Made by a program: the position numbers and the translations under genes. A DNA stretch of 64,000 bases. Origin: Antilocapra americana (lineage: Eukaryota > Chordata > Mammalia > Artiodactyla > Antilocapridae). The stretch covers positions 64,253,213 through 64,317,212 of the forward strand of contig ML662442.1 of NCBI GenBank assembly GCA_007570785.1, in the 5' to 3' direction. Positions 11,170-22,604 of this stretch are shown one piece after another. The notes beneath the pieces are model-generated. The model searched no databases. It was not told the origin of the DNA and saw nothing but the letters and a program-made list of their open reading frames with translations. The first letter of the stretch is position 1. Each line of letters starts with the position of its first letter.

Positions 11170-11385
11170 ATAATATGTGGCCATTTGTTGAGTACTTTTC
11201 ATGTACTAGGTACATGTACTTGGTACATGACCACTAGGTACTTCAATTAGCCATCATTCCAAAAACAGCTGAAAGCAGTTATTACTAACCTTATTTTGCA
11301 TACAGGATGTGGAAGTTTTCCAAAATAAAAAAGCTAGTAAATAGCGTAGTCAGGATTCAAATCCACTATACCACGCTGCTTCTTT
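11170..11385 (-). mobile_element. MIR SINE
   Basis: The plus strand shows reversed MIR order: TTGAGTACTTTTCATGTACTAGGTAC, then CTTATTTTGCATACAGGA, then CAGGATTCAAATCCACTATACCAC. This is an old, diverged copy. Confidence 0.75.
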
Positions 11386-11811
11386 AGTTGATTTGAAGTA
11401 TTTTTAAATTGGAGAGTACTCGAGTGTTTTATTTTCATAAAAGTTTTCTCTGTTCCTGACTCCTCTCTTGGGTACAGCAAAAGGAACTACAGAGAGTAAT
11501 GGGGATATGGAGATTAAGAGATGCCATCAAGTGCAGGAAAAAGTCTGTGTTTGCCTCTCAACTTTTAGGATGATGGTCTCTTGCCAGGAAATACGCTGTG
11601 TTTCTAGGGATACGAAGGCAGGGGTGTAGGGGTTCTGTAACAACATCACACACTGATGCAACTCAGGCGATTATCCACTGCCAAGCCCATGCCAGCCCAG
11701 GGATTTGCTGACTACCTGGGGCTTAGAATAAATTAGTTATGTAAGCAACCATATTCACATTTTTTACCTTCTTCAGCAGCTTTCAAATAGCCAGAATATC
11801 CTAAATAATGG
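11386..11811. other. Intergenic; nothing recognised
   Basis: Unique-looking DNA between a MIR and a Bov-tA, with no recognisable coding potential. Confidence 0.5.
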
Positions 11812-12026
11812 GTTTGTGTGTGCTAAGTCACCTCAATTGTGTCTGACTTTGTGCAATCCTATAGACTGTAGCCCTCTAGGCTCCTCTGTCCGTGGGATTC
11901 TCCAGGCAAGAATACTGGGGTGGGTTGCCATTTCCTTCTCCAGGGGGTCTTTCCCACTCAGGGATCAAATCCATGTCTCTTGTATTCCAGGTAGATTCTT
12001 ACTCCTGAGCCACCTGGGAAGCCCCA
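11812..12026 (-). mobile_element. Bov-tA SINE
   Basis: Minus orientation, near full length: TGTGCTAAGTCACCTCAATT at the left and CACCTGGGAAGCCCC at the right. Confidence 0.93.
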
Positions 12027-12049
12027 GTGAAGCTGTTAGGAGTATTAAA

Positions 12050-12340
12050 ATTAATGAAGAGGGCAAGGGTGGGATGATATGGGAGAATGGCATTGAAACA
12101 TGTTAATTATCATATGTGAAATCAATCGCCAGCCCAGGTTTGATGCTTGGGACTGGTGCACCGGGATGACCCAGGGGGAGGGAACCGGGAGGGAGGAGGG
12201 AGGGGGGTTCTGGAGGGGGAGCATATGTATACCCATGGTGGAGTCATGTCAATGTATGGCAAAACCAACACAATAAAGTAAAGAAAATTAAAAAAAAATT
12301 TATGCAATTAAAAAAATAAAATAAAATTAATGTAAAATAC
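12050..12340 (+). mobile_element. LINE-1 3' UTR fragment with A-rich tail
   Basis: It contains the ruminant L1 3' UTR signature: GATGCTTGGGACTGGTGCAC, a purine-rich tract (GGGAGGGAGGAGGGAGG, about 12188-12207), GGCAAAACCAACACAATAAAG, then an A-rich tail. No ORF2 sequence is attached, so this is a severely 5'-truncated insertion. The same 3' UTR appears reversed beside the gap at 28171-28262. Confidence 0.82.
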
Positions 12341-13849
12341 TAACTACAATTTAAAGGTGTGTATACTAGCTAGTAATGACTCCGATTTTTATTTTAATGC
12401 AGTCTGTGTACAAACAATGTGCCTGAGTTCCAAATGGGGTATAATTATTTTTTCCCTGTTTGGTCTTTTTAAACCCTAATTTTTCACTTAACAAATCTCT
12501 TTCTATGAGTCAGGAACAACAACTTTGCCTTTTGTGATTTCCAGCAAGCACAGCACAAATATTTAACAAATATGTATCATGGTGTGGATTATTTTGCAGT
12601 ACATGCATAAGAAATTTATGGATTTAAATTTAATTTGAAAACACAAAGAATTCAAGGTACTATTCCCAACACAGTTGGGTAGATGAAGATTAAAAAGTCC
12701 CACTCTATAAATCTGATCTGTCTGCAGGGTATATTATGCTGTTTTAAGTCAAAGAGTGTCCAGAAAGAGACCAACAAAATTTCCAATAAGATGGGTAATT
12801 TTTTTTAATATCCCACTTCCAAAAAGAATTTAGAAATAAGGTTTTTGCTCTCAAATAGTACCTAGAAAAAATCATTTGGCCAATGACTTGGAAAAATTAG
12901 CAGTGATTTCAGTACATCACAAAGGTCTTATCTTCTATCACAACCTGCTTTAGCATGCTTGAGTTGTGTTATAACATATTCTGTCTGATTTACTTGGGTA
13001 AATCAGGTAAGATTATTTCTACTTTCTTAGCCTACATGATGATGAACTTTGATCATTTGAAACAGTTCACTATGGCAGAAGGCCTTCTGTTGCCAGTACT
13101 AAGAATCCTATTTAATGGCAAATTATAAAATCTCTGAGTAGCTCCCAGCTGAAATAGTTTGTTTGTATTCTCCAGAACAAATCCTTGCTTTGAAGTAACT
13201 GCTATTTCAAAGGAGGCTGTAGGCATTTAAAAAATCTGGGTCACTCCTCATGCACTCCAGAAAGAAATCTACGAGAGACAAGGCCTAAGGACCTATCTAT
13301 GGCTACTGGGAACTGTGGGAAGTTGTGAATAAAGGAGGTGGGGGATCCAGAGTGGCTTTCAGACGCTGACTCTCAGCACCAAGATTGCCAAATACTGAAA
13401 ACCGTGGGTGGGAAAAAAGCGAAAAAGAGGTCTTTGTGCAAATGTATAATTAGAATGCTAATCTTATTCATTCTATTAATGAGGATGCTCATATCAAGGA
13501 AAGGATGACAAAGGAGTTGGTTTACATGGGAGGATAATTAAAGCTCAGCAAATTATATTTTTTCCTCTAACATGGACCATTATTGAAGGAATAGTCACAT
13601 TAATGTCTTTTTGGTTAAAAATTTTTTAAATGTCTCACATTGATATTTATTAGGGCCAAAGATCATTCACAATATTCACCTCTGACGGGTCAAGGATTCA
13701 CGCAGCAAAAAGCAAGAGGATTACTTTCTAAGTTATCAAGGTCACACAAGTATACACACAAACTCGGAGACCCTCTCGGTGCTTTTTATTTTCTTTATGT
13801 TTCTTTTAATATTTCCTAGATATCTTATAAGAAGCACATTGTATGGTGA
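12341..13849. other. Intergenic; no gene or repeat recognised
   Basis: About 1.5 kb of AT-rich, unique-looking DNA without long ORFs. Runs such as the T-rich block near 12800 are unremarkable. Confidence 0.5.
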
Positions 13850-14085
13850 GGCAGTATAAGTAAGAGTGCAGACACTGGAGCTAGGGTCACAGCTAGACTC
13901 TGTCAATTACTGCTTTGGGAACTTGGGGAAATTACCTCAATTCTCTGTGTCTCATCTATTCATCTGTACGTGGGGTTTAACATCAGAATATAATCACAGT
14001 GCTGATCATACTCACAAAAACTTAATATTTAGACATTTGAATATAAATTGGGTGGTTGTGAACATTAAATCAGTTAATATAGCAA
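13850..14085 (+). mobile_element. MIR SINE
   Basis: The MIR core is readable in order: GAGTGCAGACACTGGAGCTA, the CCTCAATTCTCTGTGTCTCA region, CATCTGTACGTGGGGTTTAA, and ACATTAAATCAGTTAATA. The 74-codon ORF over it is coincidental. Confidence 0.85.
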
Positions 14086-14399
14086 ATTAACAGCATCTAG
14101 TAGGTTAAAACCTTCAATAGTTATTGACTGTTAATAGGTTTTACTTAGTGACTCAAAAAAAAAAACCCACAAAATTTTTAGTATTACTTGATGATGATGA
14201 TTATTAGTGAATATTGCCAAATTCATTTCTACCATTTAACAGCTCTGGATTATTTCTCCAGATTGACATTTATCAACCTGGGTGACATCTCCAATGCTTA
14301 CTGAGCATCTGCCCCCTGCCTCCTAAGCACATTGGCTGGTACAGTGGGGCTCACTGGGGATGCTCTGAACTTGGATGATACTGATTTCCAGGTGTAATT

Positions 14400-14775
14400 G
14401 TTTGGTAGGGCTGCCATAGCAAGGACCACAGATGGGTGGTTTAAACAACAGAAATTTATTTCCTCACAGTTCTAGAGGCTAGAAGTTCAAGGTCATGGCG
14501 TCCACTGGGTTGGTTTCTTCTGAGGATATTTTTCTTTGGCTTGTAGGTGGGTGTCTTCTGATGGCTTCACATGATTTACTCTCTACTCATGTCTGTCTGT
14601 GACATCATTTTTTCCTTCAAACCTACTGGACTAGGATGCACACATACCTCCTCATTCTACCTTAATAACTACATTGAAGGCTCTGGCTTTGAATAAGTCA
14701 TTCTGAGGTATTGAGGGTTGGGACTTCAACATAGGAATGGGAGCTGGCAGGGGGTATAGTTCAGCTCATAACAAA
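14400..14775 (-). mobile_element. MaLR-type LTR (MLT1/MST-like)
   Basis: The plus strand reads the reversed LTR: GGGCTGCCATAGCAAGGACC, GTGGTTTAAACAACAGAAAT, TTCTAGAGGCTAGAAGTTCA, and near the far end GGGTTGGGACTTCAACATA. It is a solo-LTR-like remnant with no internal region seen. Confidence 0.8.
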
Positions 14776-14974
14776 GAGTTTTGCTTTCTAGGTGGAAGAT
14801 GGAAGATAAGGATGAAGGCACTGCAGTCGGCTGTCAGCAGATTCAGCTCAGTATTGCCTCCAGGTTTGGCATCAATCCTGTTCTCCCTCAGAGGATTTTA
14901 TGAAGTTCTGGTTCAATAGCTCAAGTGACTGCTTGCATCGTATCACTCTTTCTCTGACTTTTTGATACAGTTCT

Positions 14975-15065
14975 GACAATAACAGCATCTACCTCGTATA
15001 TAGCAACTTACTATGTGCCAGGCACTATGCTAAATGTTTTACTTGTACTTCAGTTTCCTTCTTGA
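14975..15065 (-). mobile_element. MIR SINE fragment
   Basis: CTTACTATGTGCCAGGCACT followed by TGCTAAATGTTTTACTTGTA is the reversed 3' part of MIR. Confidence 0.75.
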
Positions 15066-15261
15066 TGACTCTAGGATCCACTTAATTCACTCTTAAGGCA
15101 GTGTTACCTAAAAGAGACATGGTCAGCCATCACAATATAATTGTAAAATTGCCATACTCACAACTAGGATTTCCTCAATACCATAAGAGATTATATACAA
15201 TATGTACGATTATGTGTCTAAGATTTTCTATTTATTTATGTTTTTATTTTTATTTTATTTT

Positions 15262-15379
15262 ATTTTTTTTGGCCACACCACATGGCATGTGGGATCTTAG
15301 TTCTCCAACCAGGAATGATACTCCATGCTCCCTGCATTAGAAGCATGGAGTCTTAACCACTGGACAACCTGGGAAGTCC
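15262..15379 (-). mobile_element. CHR-type SINE
   Basis: The reversed order is clear: T-rich tail, TTGGCCACACCACATGGCAT, GGGATCTTAGTTCTCC, GCATGGAGTCTTAACCACTG, and CTGGGAAGTCC at the right end. Confidence 0.88.
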
Positions 15380-15734
15380 TCTATCTATCTTTTTAAAGGC
15401 AATATTATTAAAAGCCCCTTTCCCTCCTATCCACTTTTCTAGTATCACCATATCTCTAGTCTCTCTCTTCTCCAAAATTCTTGAAAATTTCTTCTCTTGC
15501 CTTTGTCCTAGCATAGGCACATCTTAGTTATATTCCTGGTCTTCTGTCCCAATTTTGTATCACAAAAGCTCTAGGGACAGCTTTGACAATAACAAGCATT
15601 CTTTGGAGGACATGGGAACAAAATAAACTGAGAGGCCACCAGCAGAACCTCCGTTAGCAGATGAAGAAGGGGACTGGCCGGGCATTCTTAGGATGATAAA
15701 TTGCTCCTCACATGAGCATTGCCTTTCTCAATCC
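15380..15734. other. Intergenic; nothing recognised
   Basis: Pyrimidine-rich at its left side, no coding signature, no repeat I can name. Confidence 0.5.
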
Positions 15735-15890
15735 CGACACCAGCTCTGGGCTAGGTTCTATTCTTATCTCCGTTTTCAGATGAGTAAAATGAGCCTTAGA
15801 GAAATTAAAGAGCAAGGAAGTAACAGACTCTGAACTTGAATATAGGCCATCTTATTCCAAAGCCTATACCCTTCATCACTGCCCACATGG
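15735..15890 (-). mobile_element. MIR SINE
   Basis: TATTCTTATCTCCGTTTTCAGATGAG followed by ACTCTGAACTTGAATATAGG is the reversed MIR core (the usual ATCCCCATTTTACAGATGAG and gene-proximal box, diverged). Confidence 0.7.
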
Positions 15891-15999
15891 AACTTTAATG
15901 TGGCTGGTATGTTTGCCATTCTTGGCCACCCATCATTTGAATGTCCTTGTATCTGAGAATACTCCACATTATTTTGTTGAGTTCATGTGCTATGATAGA

Positions 16000-16430
16000 A
16001 GGTGACAATGCCTATATCCACTTTTGCAGCATCCCTTTTAGCTAGGGCATGGCACGTGAACTTGGCTCTGCCAGTCCTACTTCACTGCCTGCCCTCTACT
16101 TCCAGCCCTATCAATGCCCCTAAAGTCACACAGATGTTGCTTTGGAAGCTAGTGACATAAAGATGCAGAAGCCATATATAACACACTCTGGGGACAGTGG
16201 CAGCTCCATATATTATCTACAGCTGGTAGTGTCTGAGACACAAGCAGTGCTTGGCATCTTCCCTGGACCAGGTTTACCTTGTGATTTGGCAGGTGGCCCT
16301 GTCTGAATGCCCCCAAGCCTGCTTCTCTGCCTTACCCAGAGATTCTATGAGTCATCCAACACCATTGTAATGAATCCTCGTTCTTCCTAATTTAGCTAGA
16401 GATAGTTTCTATTGCTTGTAAAGATGAACT
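16000..16430 (+). mobile_element. Possible old MLT1-like LTR
   Basis: The right end (TTTAGCTAGAGATAGTTTCT, ATTGCTTG) resembles the 3' end of MLT1-type LTRs, and the body has the right size. Internal similarity is too weak for me to confirm. Confidence 0.4.
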
Positions 16431-17046
16431 CAACCTGATTTGAGTGCCAACTGAGCTTTTTTGTTTCCATCAAGCTACATTAGTCTCCAATTTCTTCCAA
16501 GAACATTCCTTGCCTTATCTTCCAAAGAACTTCTCTCTCACACTTGTTCCCAGGAACTAAAGTTATGTCTGTAAGATTTCACCATGTGACTGAGCCTGGC
16601 TTGACACTTGCTACTAAACCAACTAACATCACTGCTTTCCCGACATCGCCTGGTCCTCACTCCCATGCATCAAGTGCCTACAGCCGATATGCCTGTAAAG
16701 ATGCAGAATCCGGAAGAGCGTGAACCCCAGAGCTCATTGTCAGGAACAGAGAGCTTGGTCCTGTCAATGAGACACGTGTACTGACTGAATTCTACAACAT
16801 CCCCTTCCTCTGCTCTCTCCTTTCCAATTTTCTTTTCATAGGTCTTGAATGTGCCAAAGCATAAATCTCACTCGATGTTTTCTATATTACAATTATGGTG
16901 AAAATATTTATGAGAGAGTCAAGATGCTTTTGGCTGACAGTGACTGAATTCTGGCTCTGGCAACTTAAGAATTCTGTGATGCCTGAGGATGAATATGGCT
17001 TCAGGCATAGCTAGATCCAGGTGCTCCAATGGTATAATCAGGGCTT
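16431..17046. other. Intergenic; mostly unassigned
   Basis: Unique-looking. The last 120 bases (about 16930-17040, GGCTTCAGGCATAGCTAGATC) resemble a widespread old mammalian repeat whose name I cannot fix. Confidence 0.45.
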
Positions 17047-17245
17047 GGGCTTCCCTGATGGCTCAGACAGTAAAGAATCTGCATGCAATGGAGGAAGCCT
17101 GGGTTTGATCCCTGGGTCGGGAAGATTGCCTGGAGAAGGGAATGGCAACCCACTCCAGTATTCTTGATATGGAGAATTCCATGGACAAAGGAGCCTGGTG
17201 GTCTACAGTCCATGGGGTCACAGAGTTGGACACAACTGAGCAATT
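17047..17245 (+). mobile_element. Bov-tA SINE
   Basis: GGGCTTCCCTGATGGCTCAG head, GGTTTGATCCC B-box, CCACTCCAGTATTCTTG body and GGACACAACTGAGC end, followed by a T/C-rich run. Confidence 0.94.
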
Positions 17246-18075
17246 TTTTTTTCTTCTTCTTTTCTCTGTCATTTCCTCCCTTAATGGGTCTCTCTATTTG
17301 CCAAGCAAGATGGTTGTCTGCCTATGCTTAGATTCTCAGTCATGTCTATAGCCCCAGACAGTTTAACTGTAAAACTGTCTATAGACTGTTTAACTGTTTA
17401 ACTGTCTATAGCTCCAGACAGTTTAATGACAAAAGTATTAAGAGTATTTCCCCCAAACTCTGAAACACATCTTTCTGGGGAGGATTCTGATGAGCTAGCC
17501 CATGTCTGGGGTGGAAGAGGGTGGAGTGCCATAGTGGACAGATTTACTGGGTCAGCATACTGAGTTTGGCATGTAAATCTCAGTGCAGCACAGTCTTACC
17601 CCTGAGAAGTGACTGCTGACAAGAGAGCTGTCTAGCTCCTGCTTTGTGTGGTGGCAAGACTGTGGATATGTAAACAAATAGGTAAAATCTTTCCAGGGGC
17701 TGCTGAGTACTATGAAGGGAATAAAGGAGAAGGATGTTTTGAAGCAAGATTGGCTTAATCCATTACTTCAATCATATCACTTAAGCAGAGAAGGCACCGA
17801 GCACGAATCTCATTTTGTTGCTATTTTTCTAAAGATGACTTTGAATGACTGATCTTTTAGAGCACACAGTGGTCTCTTCTAAGATGGAAATATTTTAGAA
17901 GATAATATGAAATGAACCCAAAAAGAATCATTATCAGTGACTTAATTTGGAAACTAGTTACTATCACTTAATAAACAATAAGGTAGAAATGCCTTAGCAG
18001 CTTTCCCTCTGCTCAGGGCTGAAGGGAGATTTTAGCCAAGCACATTCTGCATTGCTGGGGACATGGCAGGCTCCC
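17246..18075. other. Intergenic with a local 60-bp duplication
   Basis: No gene is recognised. A short duplicated and partly palindromic block at 17343-17430 is listed separately; the rest is unique-looking. Confidence 0.5.
17343..17430. repeat. Local 60-bp spaced direct repeat with near-palindromic units
   Basis: TGTCTATAGCCCCAGACAG at 17343 recurs as TGTCTATAGCTCCAGACAG at 17403, each followed by TTTAA. Between them ACTGTCTATAGACTG and TTTAACTGTTTAACTG repeat the same words. Confidence 0.8.
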
Positions 18076-18271
18076 AGTGAAAGTGAATGTTGCTCAGTTG
18101 TGTCCGACTCTTTATGACCCCATGGACTATACAGTCCATGGGGTTCTCCAGGCCAGAATACTCGAGTGGGTAGCCTTTCCCTTCTCCAGGGGACCTTCCC
18201 AACCCAGGGATCAAACCCAGGTTTCCCATAGTGCAGGCAGACTCTTTACCAGCTGAGCCACAAGGCTCAAT
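18076..18271 (-). mobile_element. Bov-tA SINE
   Basis: Minus orientation with a short ACAGTCCATGG spacer typical of one Bov-tA subfamily. The right end GAGCCACAAGG is slightly truncated relative to the usual GGGAAGCCC. Confidence 0.92.
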
Positions 18272-18479
18272 AAATGTCACTAAATTTTTGGGGAAAGGTA
18301 GGCAAGATGATTTGTTGCTTTGCTCTAAATGGAAAGGGGGAGGATCAGTGAACATAGAAGGAAAAGGAGAGAAACAGAGATCCAGAAAGATCATGGTAAG
18401 CTGGTTCTAAATTAGGTGAAAATGCTCGCTAGTGGATAGAGAAATGTTTTTAAGATTGTGGTGATGACTCTACCACATA

Positions 18480-19757
18480 ATTTCACTCATCTCACATGCT
18501 AGTAATGCTCAAAATTCTCCAAGCCATGCTTCAACAGTACGTGAACTGTGAACTCCCAGATGTTCAAGCTGGTTTTGAAAAGGCAGAGGAACCAGAGATC
18601 AAATTGCCAACATCTGCTGGGTTATCAAAAAAGAAAGAGAGTTTCAGAAAAACATCTATTTTTGCTTTACTGACTATGCCAAAGCCTTTGACTATGTGGA
18701 TCACCACAAACTGTGGAAAATTCTTGAAGAGATGGGAATACCAGACCACCTGACCTGCCTCTTGAGAAATCGGTATACGGGTCGAAGCAACAGTTAGAAC
18801 TGGACATGGGACAACAAACTGGTTCCAAATAGGGAAAGGAGTACATCAAGGCTGTATATTGTCACCCTGCTTATTTAACTTATATTCAGAGTACATCATG
18901 AGAAATGCTGGAATGGATGAAGCAAAAGCTGGAATTAAGTTTTCCAGGAGAAATATCAATAACCTCAGATATGCAGATAACACCACCGTTCTAGCAGAAA
19001 GTGAAGAAGAACTAAAGAGCCTCTTGATGAAGGTGAAAGAGGAGAGTGAAAAAGTTGGCTTAAAGCTCAACATTCAGAAAACTAAGATCATGGCATCCAG
19101 TCCCATCACTTCATGGCAAATCGATGGGAAAGTAGTGGAAACAGTGAGAGACTTTATGTTTTGGTGCTTCAAATGCAGATGGTGACTGCAGCCATGAAAT
19201 TAAAAGACGCTTACTCCTTGGAAGGAAAGTTATGACCAACCTAGACAGCAGAGACATATTAAAAAAGCAGAGACATTACTTTGCCAACAAAAGTCCATCT
19301 AGTCAAAGCTATGTTTTTTCCAGTAGTCATGTATGGATGTGAGAATTCAACTAAAAAGAAAGCTGAGCACCGAAGAATTGATGCTTTTGAACCGTGGTAT
19401 TGGAAAAGACTCTTGATAGTCACTTGGACTGCAAGGAGATCCAACCAGTCCATCCTAAAGGAAATCAATCCTGAATATTCATTGGAAGGACTGATGCTGA
19501 AGTTCATACTACAAATACTTTGGCCATCTGATGCAAAGAACTAAGCCATTTGAAAAGACCCTGATGCTGGGAAAGATAGAAGGTGGGAGGAGAAGGGGAC
19601 AACAGAGGCTGAGATGGTTGGATGATATTACCGACTCAATGGACATGAGTTTGAGTAATCTTCTGGAGTTGATGATGGTCAGGAAGGCCTGGAGTGCTGT
19701 AGTCCATGGAGTCATAAAGAGTCAGACACGGCTGAGCACCTGAACTGAACTGACTCT
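18480..19757 (+). mobile_element. BovB LINE, 5'-truncated, RT degraded
   Basis: It spans from the RT fingers (CACTCATCTCACATGCTAGT) to the BovB 3' end (CTGAACTGAACTGACTC). ORF2 pieces are readable at 18496-18753 and 18859-19185. The second contains NLRYADN where active copies have YADD, so a catalytic aspartate is replaced by asparagine. Later fragments cover [20 protein letters not shown] and the C-terminal [18 protein letters not shown] region. Frameshifts separate the pieces. Confidence 0.95.
18859..19185 (+). pseudogene. BovB ORF2 fragment, RT palm with D-to-N change
   Basis: This 108-codon frame encodes RT motif B/C surroundings: SPCLFNLYSEYIM, the YADN box near residue 38 to 41, and [20 protein letters not shown]. 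It ends in frameshifted sequence (RDFMFWCFKCRW). The D-to-N change alone would abolish polymerase chemistry by analogy with other RTs. Confidence 0.9.
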
Positions 19758-20845
19758 TTCACTTAAAGTTATTTGTAAAATGTTTAGACAAATTGGCTTT
19801 TCGGATGCTCAAAAATGAGTCAAAATTTTTGCTTTCAGAAAGATGTAATAGGCACATTTCTCCCTATTTCTCTTGAAAGTACAACTAAAAGTCCTGGACA
19901 TGATATTTATAGCAAACACAAGTAGACTCTGAAATGTGGGAAGAAGGCAAACTGCCTAGGGACATTGGGACACAGGGAAGAAAGAAACATGGTGAGTTCT
20001 TTGGATTTTCTTTTAGTTTCATGTATCTCCAACCAGCAGCTGAAAGAACCATCACCCAGAAAAGCCTGTGAGTGTAGATTAACCCACAAAAAAAAAAAAA
20101 AAACCCTCTGACAGAAGTCTGCTCTTTCTAGCCAAAGAATAAGGAGTGGAGCAGCCTAGCAAAATAAAAACTTTTAGACAATAAGTATTCTACTTCAGCC
20201 TCACCCCTACCCATCCATCATCCATCAGGTTGAGTGGGGAGTCTAGATTCTACCTTTGTTAGGCTATAAGGTGTCAATTCCCCTACTGGGATGGTGTCAG
20301 AGAATACTGATGAGGGAACAAGGGCTTTCATCCCCTTTTAGTACAAGACCCCTTCTTTTTGGTGTCAGTAATGGCCAGGGGAGGGCCTGGACTTCTACCC
20401 AACCCACTAGCAAAGAGAACGTTTACTGGAGAGGCAGGTCTTTCATCAATGTCTGGCAGTAACAAGGTTACTCCCTTCCCTGTGGTGTTAGTGGAAGCTA
20501 CATGGGGAATAGAATCAAAGCAGTCCAACCCTGCCAGCCAGAGACGTATCTGTGGAGGCTGGGTGGGTACCTGGATCTCCTGGCTGTGGCCAGTAGTGAT
20601 GAAGAGGCTCCTTACCTTTAATGGTGACCAAGTGGGGAACTTGAACTTCTTCCCCCACCTGGAGGTTGTGCCTCCCCTTCCTATGCTGGAATGGTGTCAA
20701 TGAAAGCCAGCTAAAACAGAAAGCTTAAATAAGGGCTGGAGTCTCATGATATAATACTCCAAATGAATGGGTTTCAATCCATAATCGCTCATTATATCAA
20801 GAACTAGGAAGATCTCAAACAGTGAAAATAGACAATAAATAGATA

Positions 20846-21500
20846 CTGTATTTTGCTAGGGCTACCATAACAAAATCTCAGAGACTGTGTGGCTTAAACA
20901 ACAGATATTTATTCCTCAGAATTCTGGAGGCTAGAAGTCCAAGATTAAAGTGTTGGCAGGTTTGATTTCTCCTGACATCTCTCTCTTTGGTTTGCACATG
21001 GCCATCTTCTTGTTGTATCCCCACATGGCCTTTACTTTATGCACACATACCAATCGTGTCTCTTCCTCATCTTGTAAGGATGCCATCATATTAGATTAAG
21101 GCTCCACTCTACTAGCCTTTCCCAGGTGGAACAGTGGTAAAGAATTGCCTGCCAATGCAGGAGATGCAGGAGACCTGGGTTCCATCCTTGGGTTGAGAAT
21201 ATCCCCTGGAGTAGGAAATGGAAACCCACTCCAATATTCTTCTTGCTCAGAAAACTCCATGGACAGAGGAGCCTGGTGGGCTACAGTCCATGGAGTTGCA
21301 AAGAGCAAGACAATCATCTCTTTGAAGACTCTATTTCTAAATACAATCATATAGATTAGGGCCACCTATAAGACCTCATTTAACATTAATTACTTCCTTA
21401 AAGGTCCTATTTCCAAATACAGTTACATTCTGAGGTGATGGAGGTTGAGACTCCAAAAAATAAATTTAGGAAGGTGCTATCATCACATAATAGATGCCAA
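20846..21500 (-). mobile_element. MaLR-type LTR, split by a Bov-tA SINE
   Basis: The left part (20846-21114) reads GGGCTACCATAACAAAATCT, GTGGCTTAAACAACAGATAT, TTCTGGAGGCTAGAAGTCC. The right part (21314-21500) reads the CCTATTTCCAAATACAGTTA and GTGATGGAGGTTGAGACTCC end. The interruption at 21115-21313 is a Bov-tA, so the SINE is younger than the LTR. Confidence 0.82.
21115..21313 (+). mobile_element. Bov-tA SINE inside the MaLR LTR
   Basis: TTTCCCAGGTGGAACAGTGG head, GGTTCCATCCTTGGGTTG B-box region, CCACTCCAATATTC body, and GGGCTACAGTCCATGG. The flanking ACTCTA words may be the remains of a target-site duplication. Confidence 0.92.
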
Positions 21501-22149
21501 CATTAAGATGTCAGAAATTTTAGAATTAATGACTAAAAATGCAGTCATCAAAAAATGCATCAGTAAGCAGTTATGAATACACGTGAAAAAAATAAAAAAT
21601 GAAGCCTCAGCAAAGAAATAAAAGTCTCAGCAATGCAAGAGAAGTTGTAAAGAAGAACTAAGTGGAAACTTTGTAAGCAAAAAATATAATAAAAACATAA
21701 AATATAATATTTATATAAAATAAAAAACTCAGTGTATGAGTTCAACAGAAAATGGAAGAGTCAGAGAAAAGAATCAATGAACTGGAAGAAAGAACAGTAA
21801 AAATCTCCCAACGTGAGCAATAGAGAGAAAAAAGACTGGGAGAAAGCTCTAATTCTCAGGGATCTATGGGGCTACAACAAAAGATTTAACATTTGTTATT
21901 TTGGAGATCTGGGAGAAGAGGAGAGAAAGAGTGAGACTGAAAATGTACTCAAAGAAATAATAGTCAAAAAGCCTCCAGAGCTGGCAAAAAGCCATAAATC
22001 TATAGATTTCAGAAGCTGAGTATATTCCAAAAAGGATAAGCACAAAGCCATGTATACCAAAACATGCCACCTTTAGACTTCTGACTGCTTATTACAACTA
22101 GTAAATGACTAACTGTGCTCTTCTGCACATTTTGTTTATAGGAGGTTGG

Positions 22150-22395
22150 CAGTGCAGTGATTGAAAAATGTATAAACTAAGGTCAGGGGACCTGGTTTTG
22201 AACTTCACATATGCTATACCACCAGGCTCATCTCAGAGTAAATTACTGCATCCCTTTGTGTTTCAAATTTCTCATCTGAAAAACGGTGTAATAATATGTT
22301 CCCCCCCTCCATAGAAGTGCTGTCAGAATTAAATGAGAAAATGTATGTAAAATAATTATCACACAGCAGGCACTCAATAAGTGTCATTTTCTTTC
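22150..22395 (+). mobile_element. MIR SINE
   Basis: Near full length in order: GCAGTGATTGAAAAATG, CCTGGTTTTGAACTTC, CATCTGAAAAACGGTGTAAT, AATTAAATGAGAAAATGT, and CAGGCACTCAATAAGTG. Confidence 0.85.
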
Positions 22396-22604
22396 CCCTT
22401 CCCTACTCCTGACCTCTCTTAATCAATGAGAAGGCCAAGAGCACTAAAGTTGGAATGTCAAAGCCTTCAGACCAAACTAGCTAAGCTCTGATTCCAATTA
22501 TGAGAAGATCCCTCGCACATCCTAATTTCTTTGCCGTTAAAATGGTAATTTTTTTCTTCAGTTGATCTTCAGCATACCGTGTTTCTTTTTTGTGGAAATA
22601 GTTT

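Larger units (their letters stand above)
19790..22080 (+). mobile_element. Old LINE-1 5' region and ORF1 remnant, interrupted
   Basis: 19830-20845 resembles the 5' UTR of older mammalian L1 (CTAAAAGTCCTGGACATGAT phrase and following). 21745-22080 carries a decayed ORF1: GAAAATGGAAGAGTCAGAGA, then the frame at 21813-22019 with KALILRDLWGYNKRFNICYF and VLKEIIVKKPPELAK, matching the coiled-coil/RRM junction of ORF1p. A MaLR LTR, itself carrying a Bov-tA, sits inside it at 20846-21500. Confidence 0.72.

Noticed and set aside
17083..17351. Overlapping ORFs of 82 and 69 codons on the plus strand
   Set aside because: Translation of a Bov-tA SINE, as recurs at 7560, 51447 and 59566.
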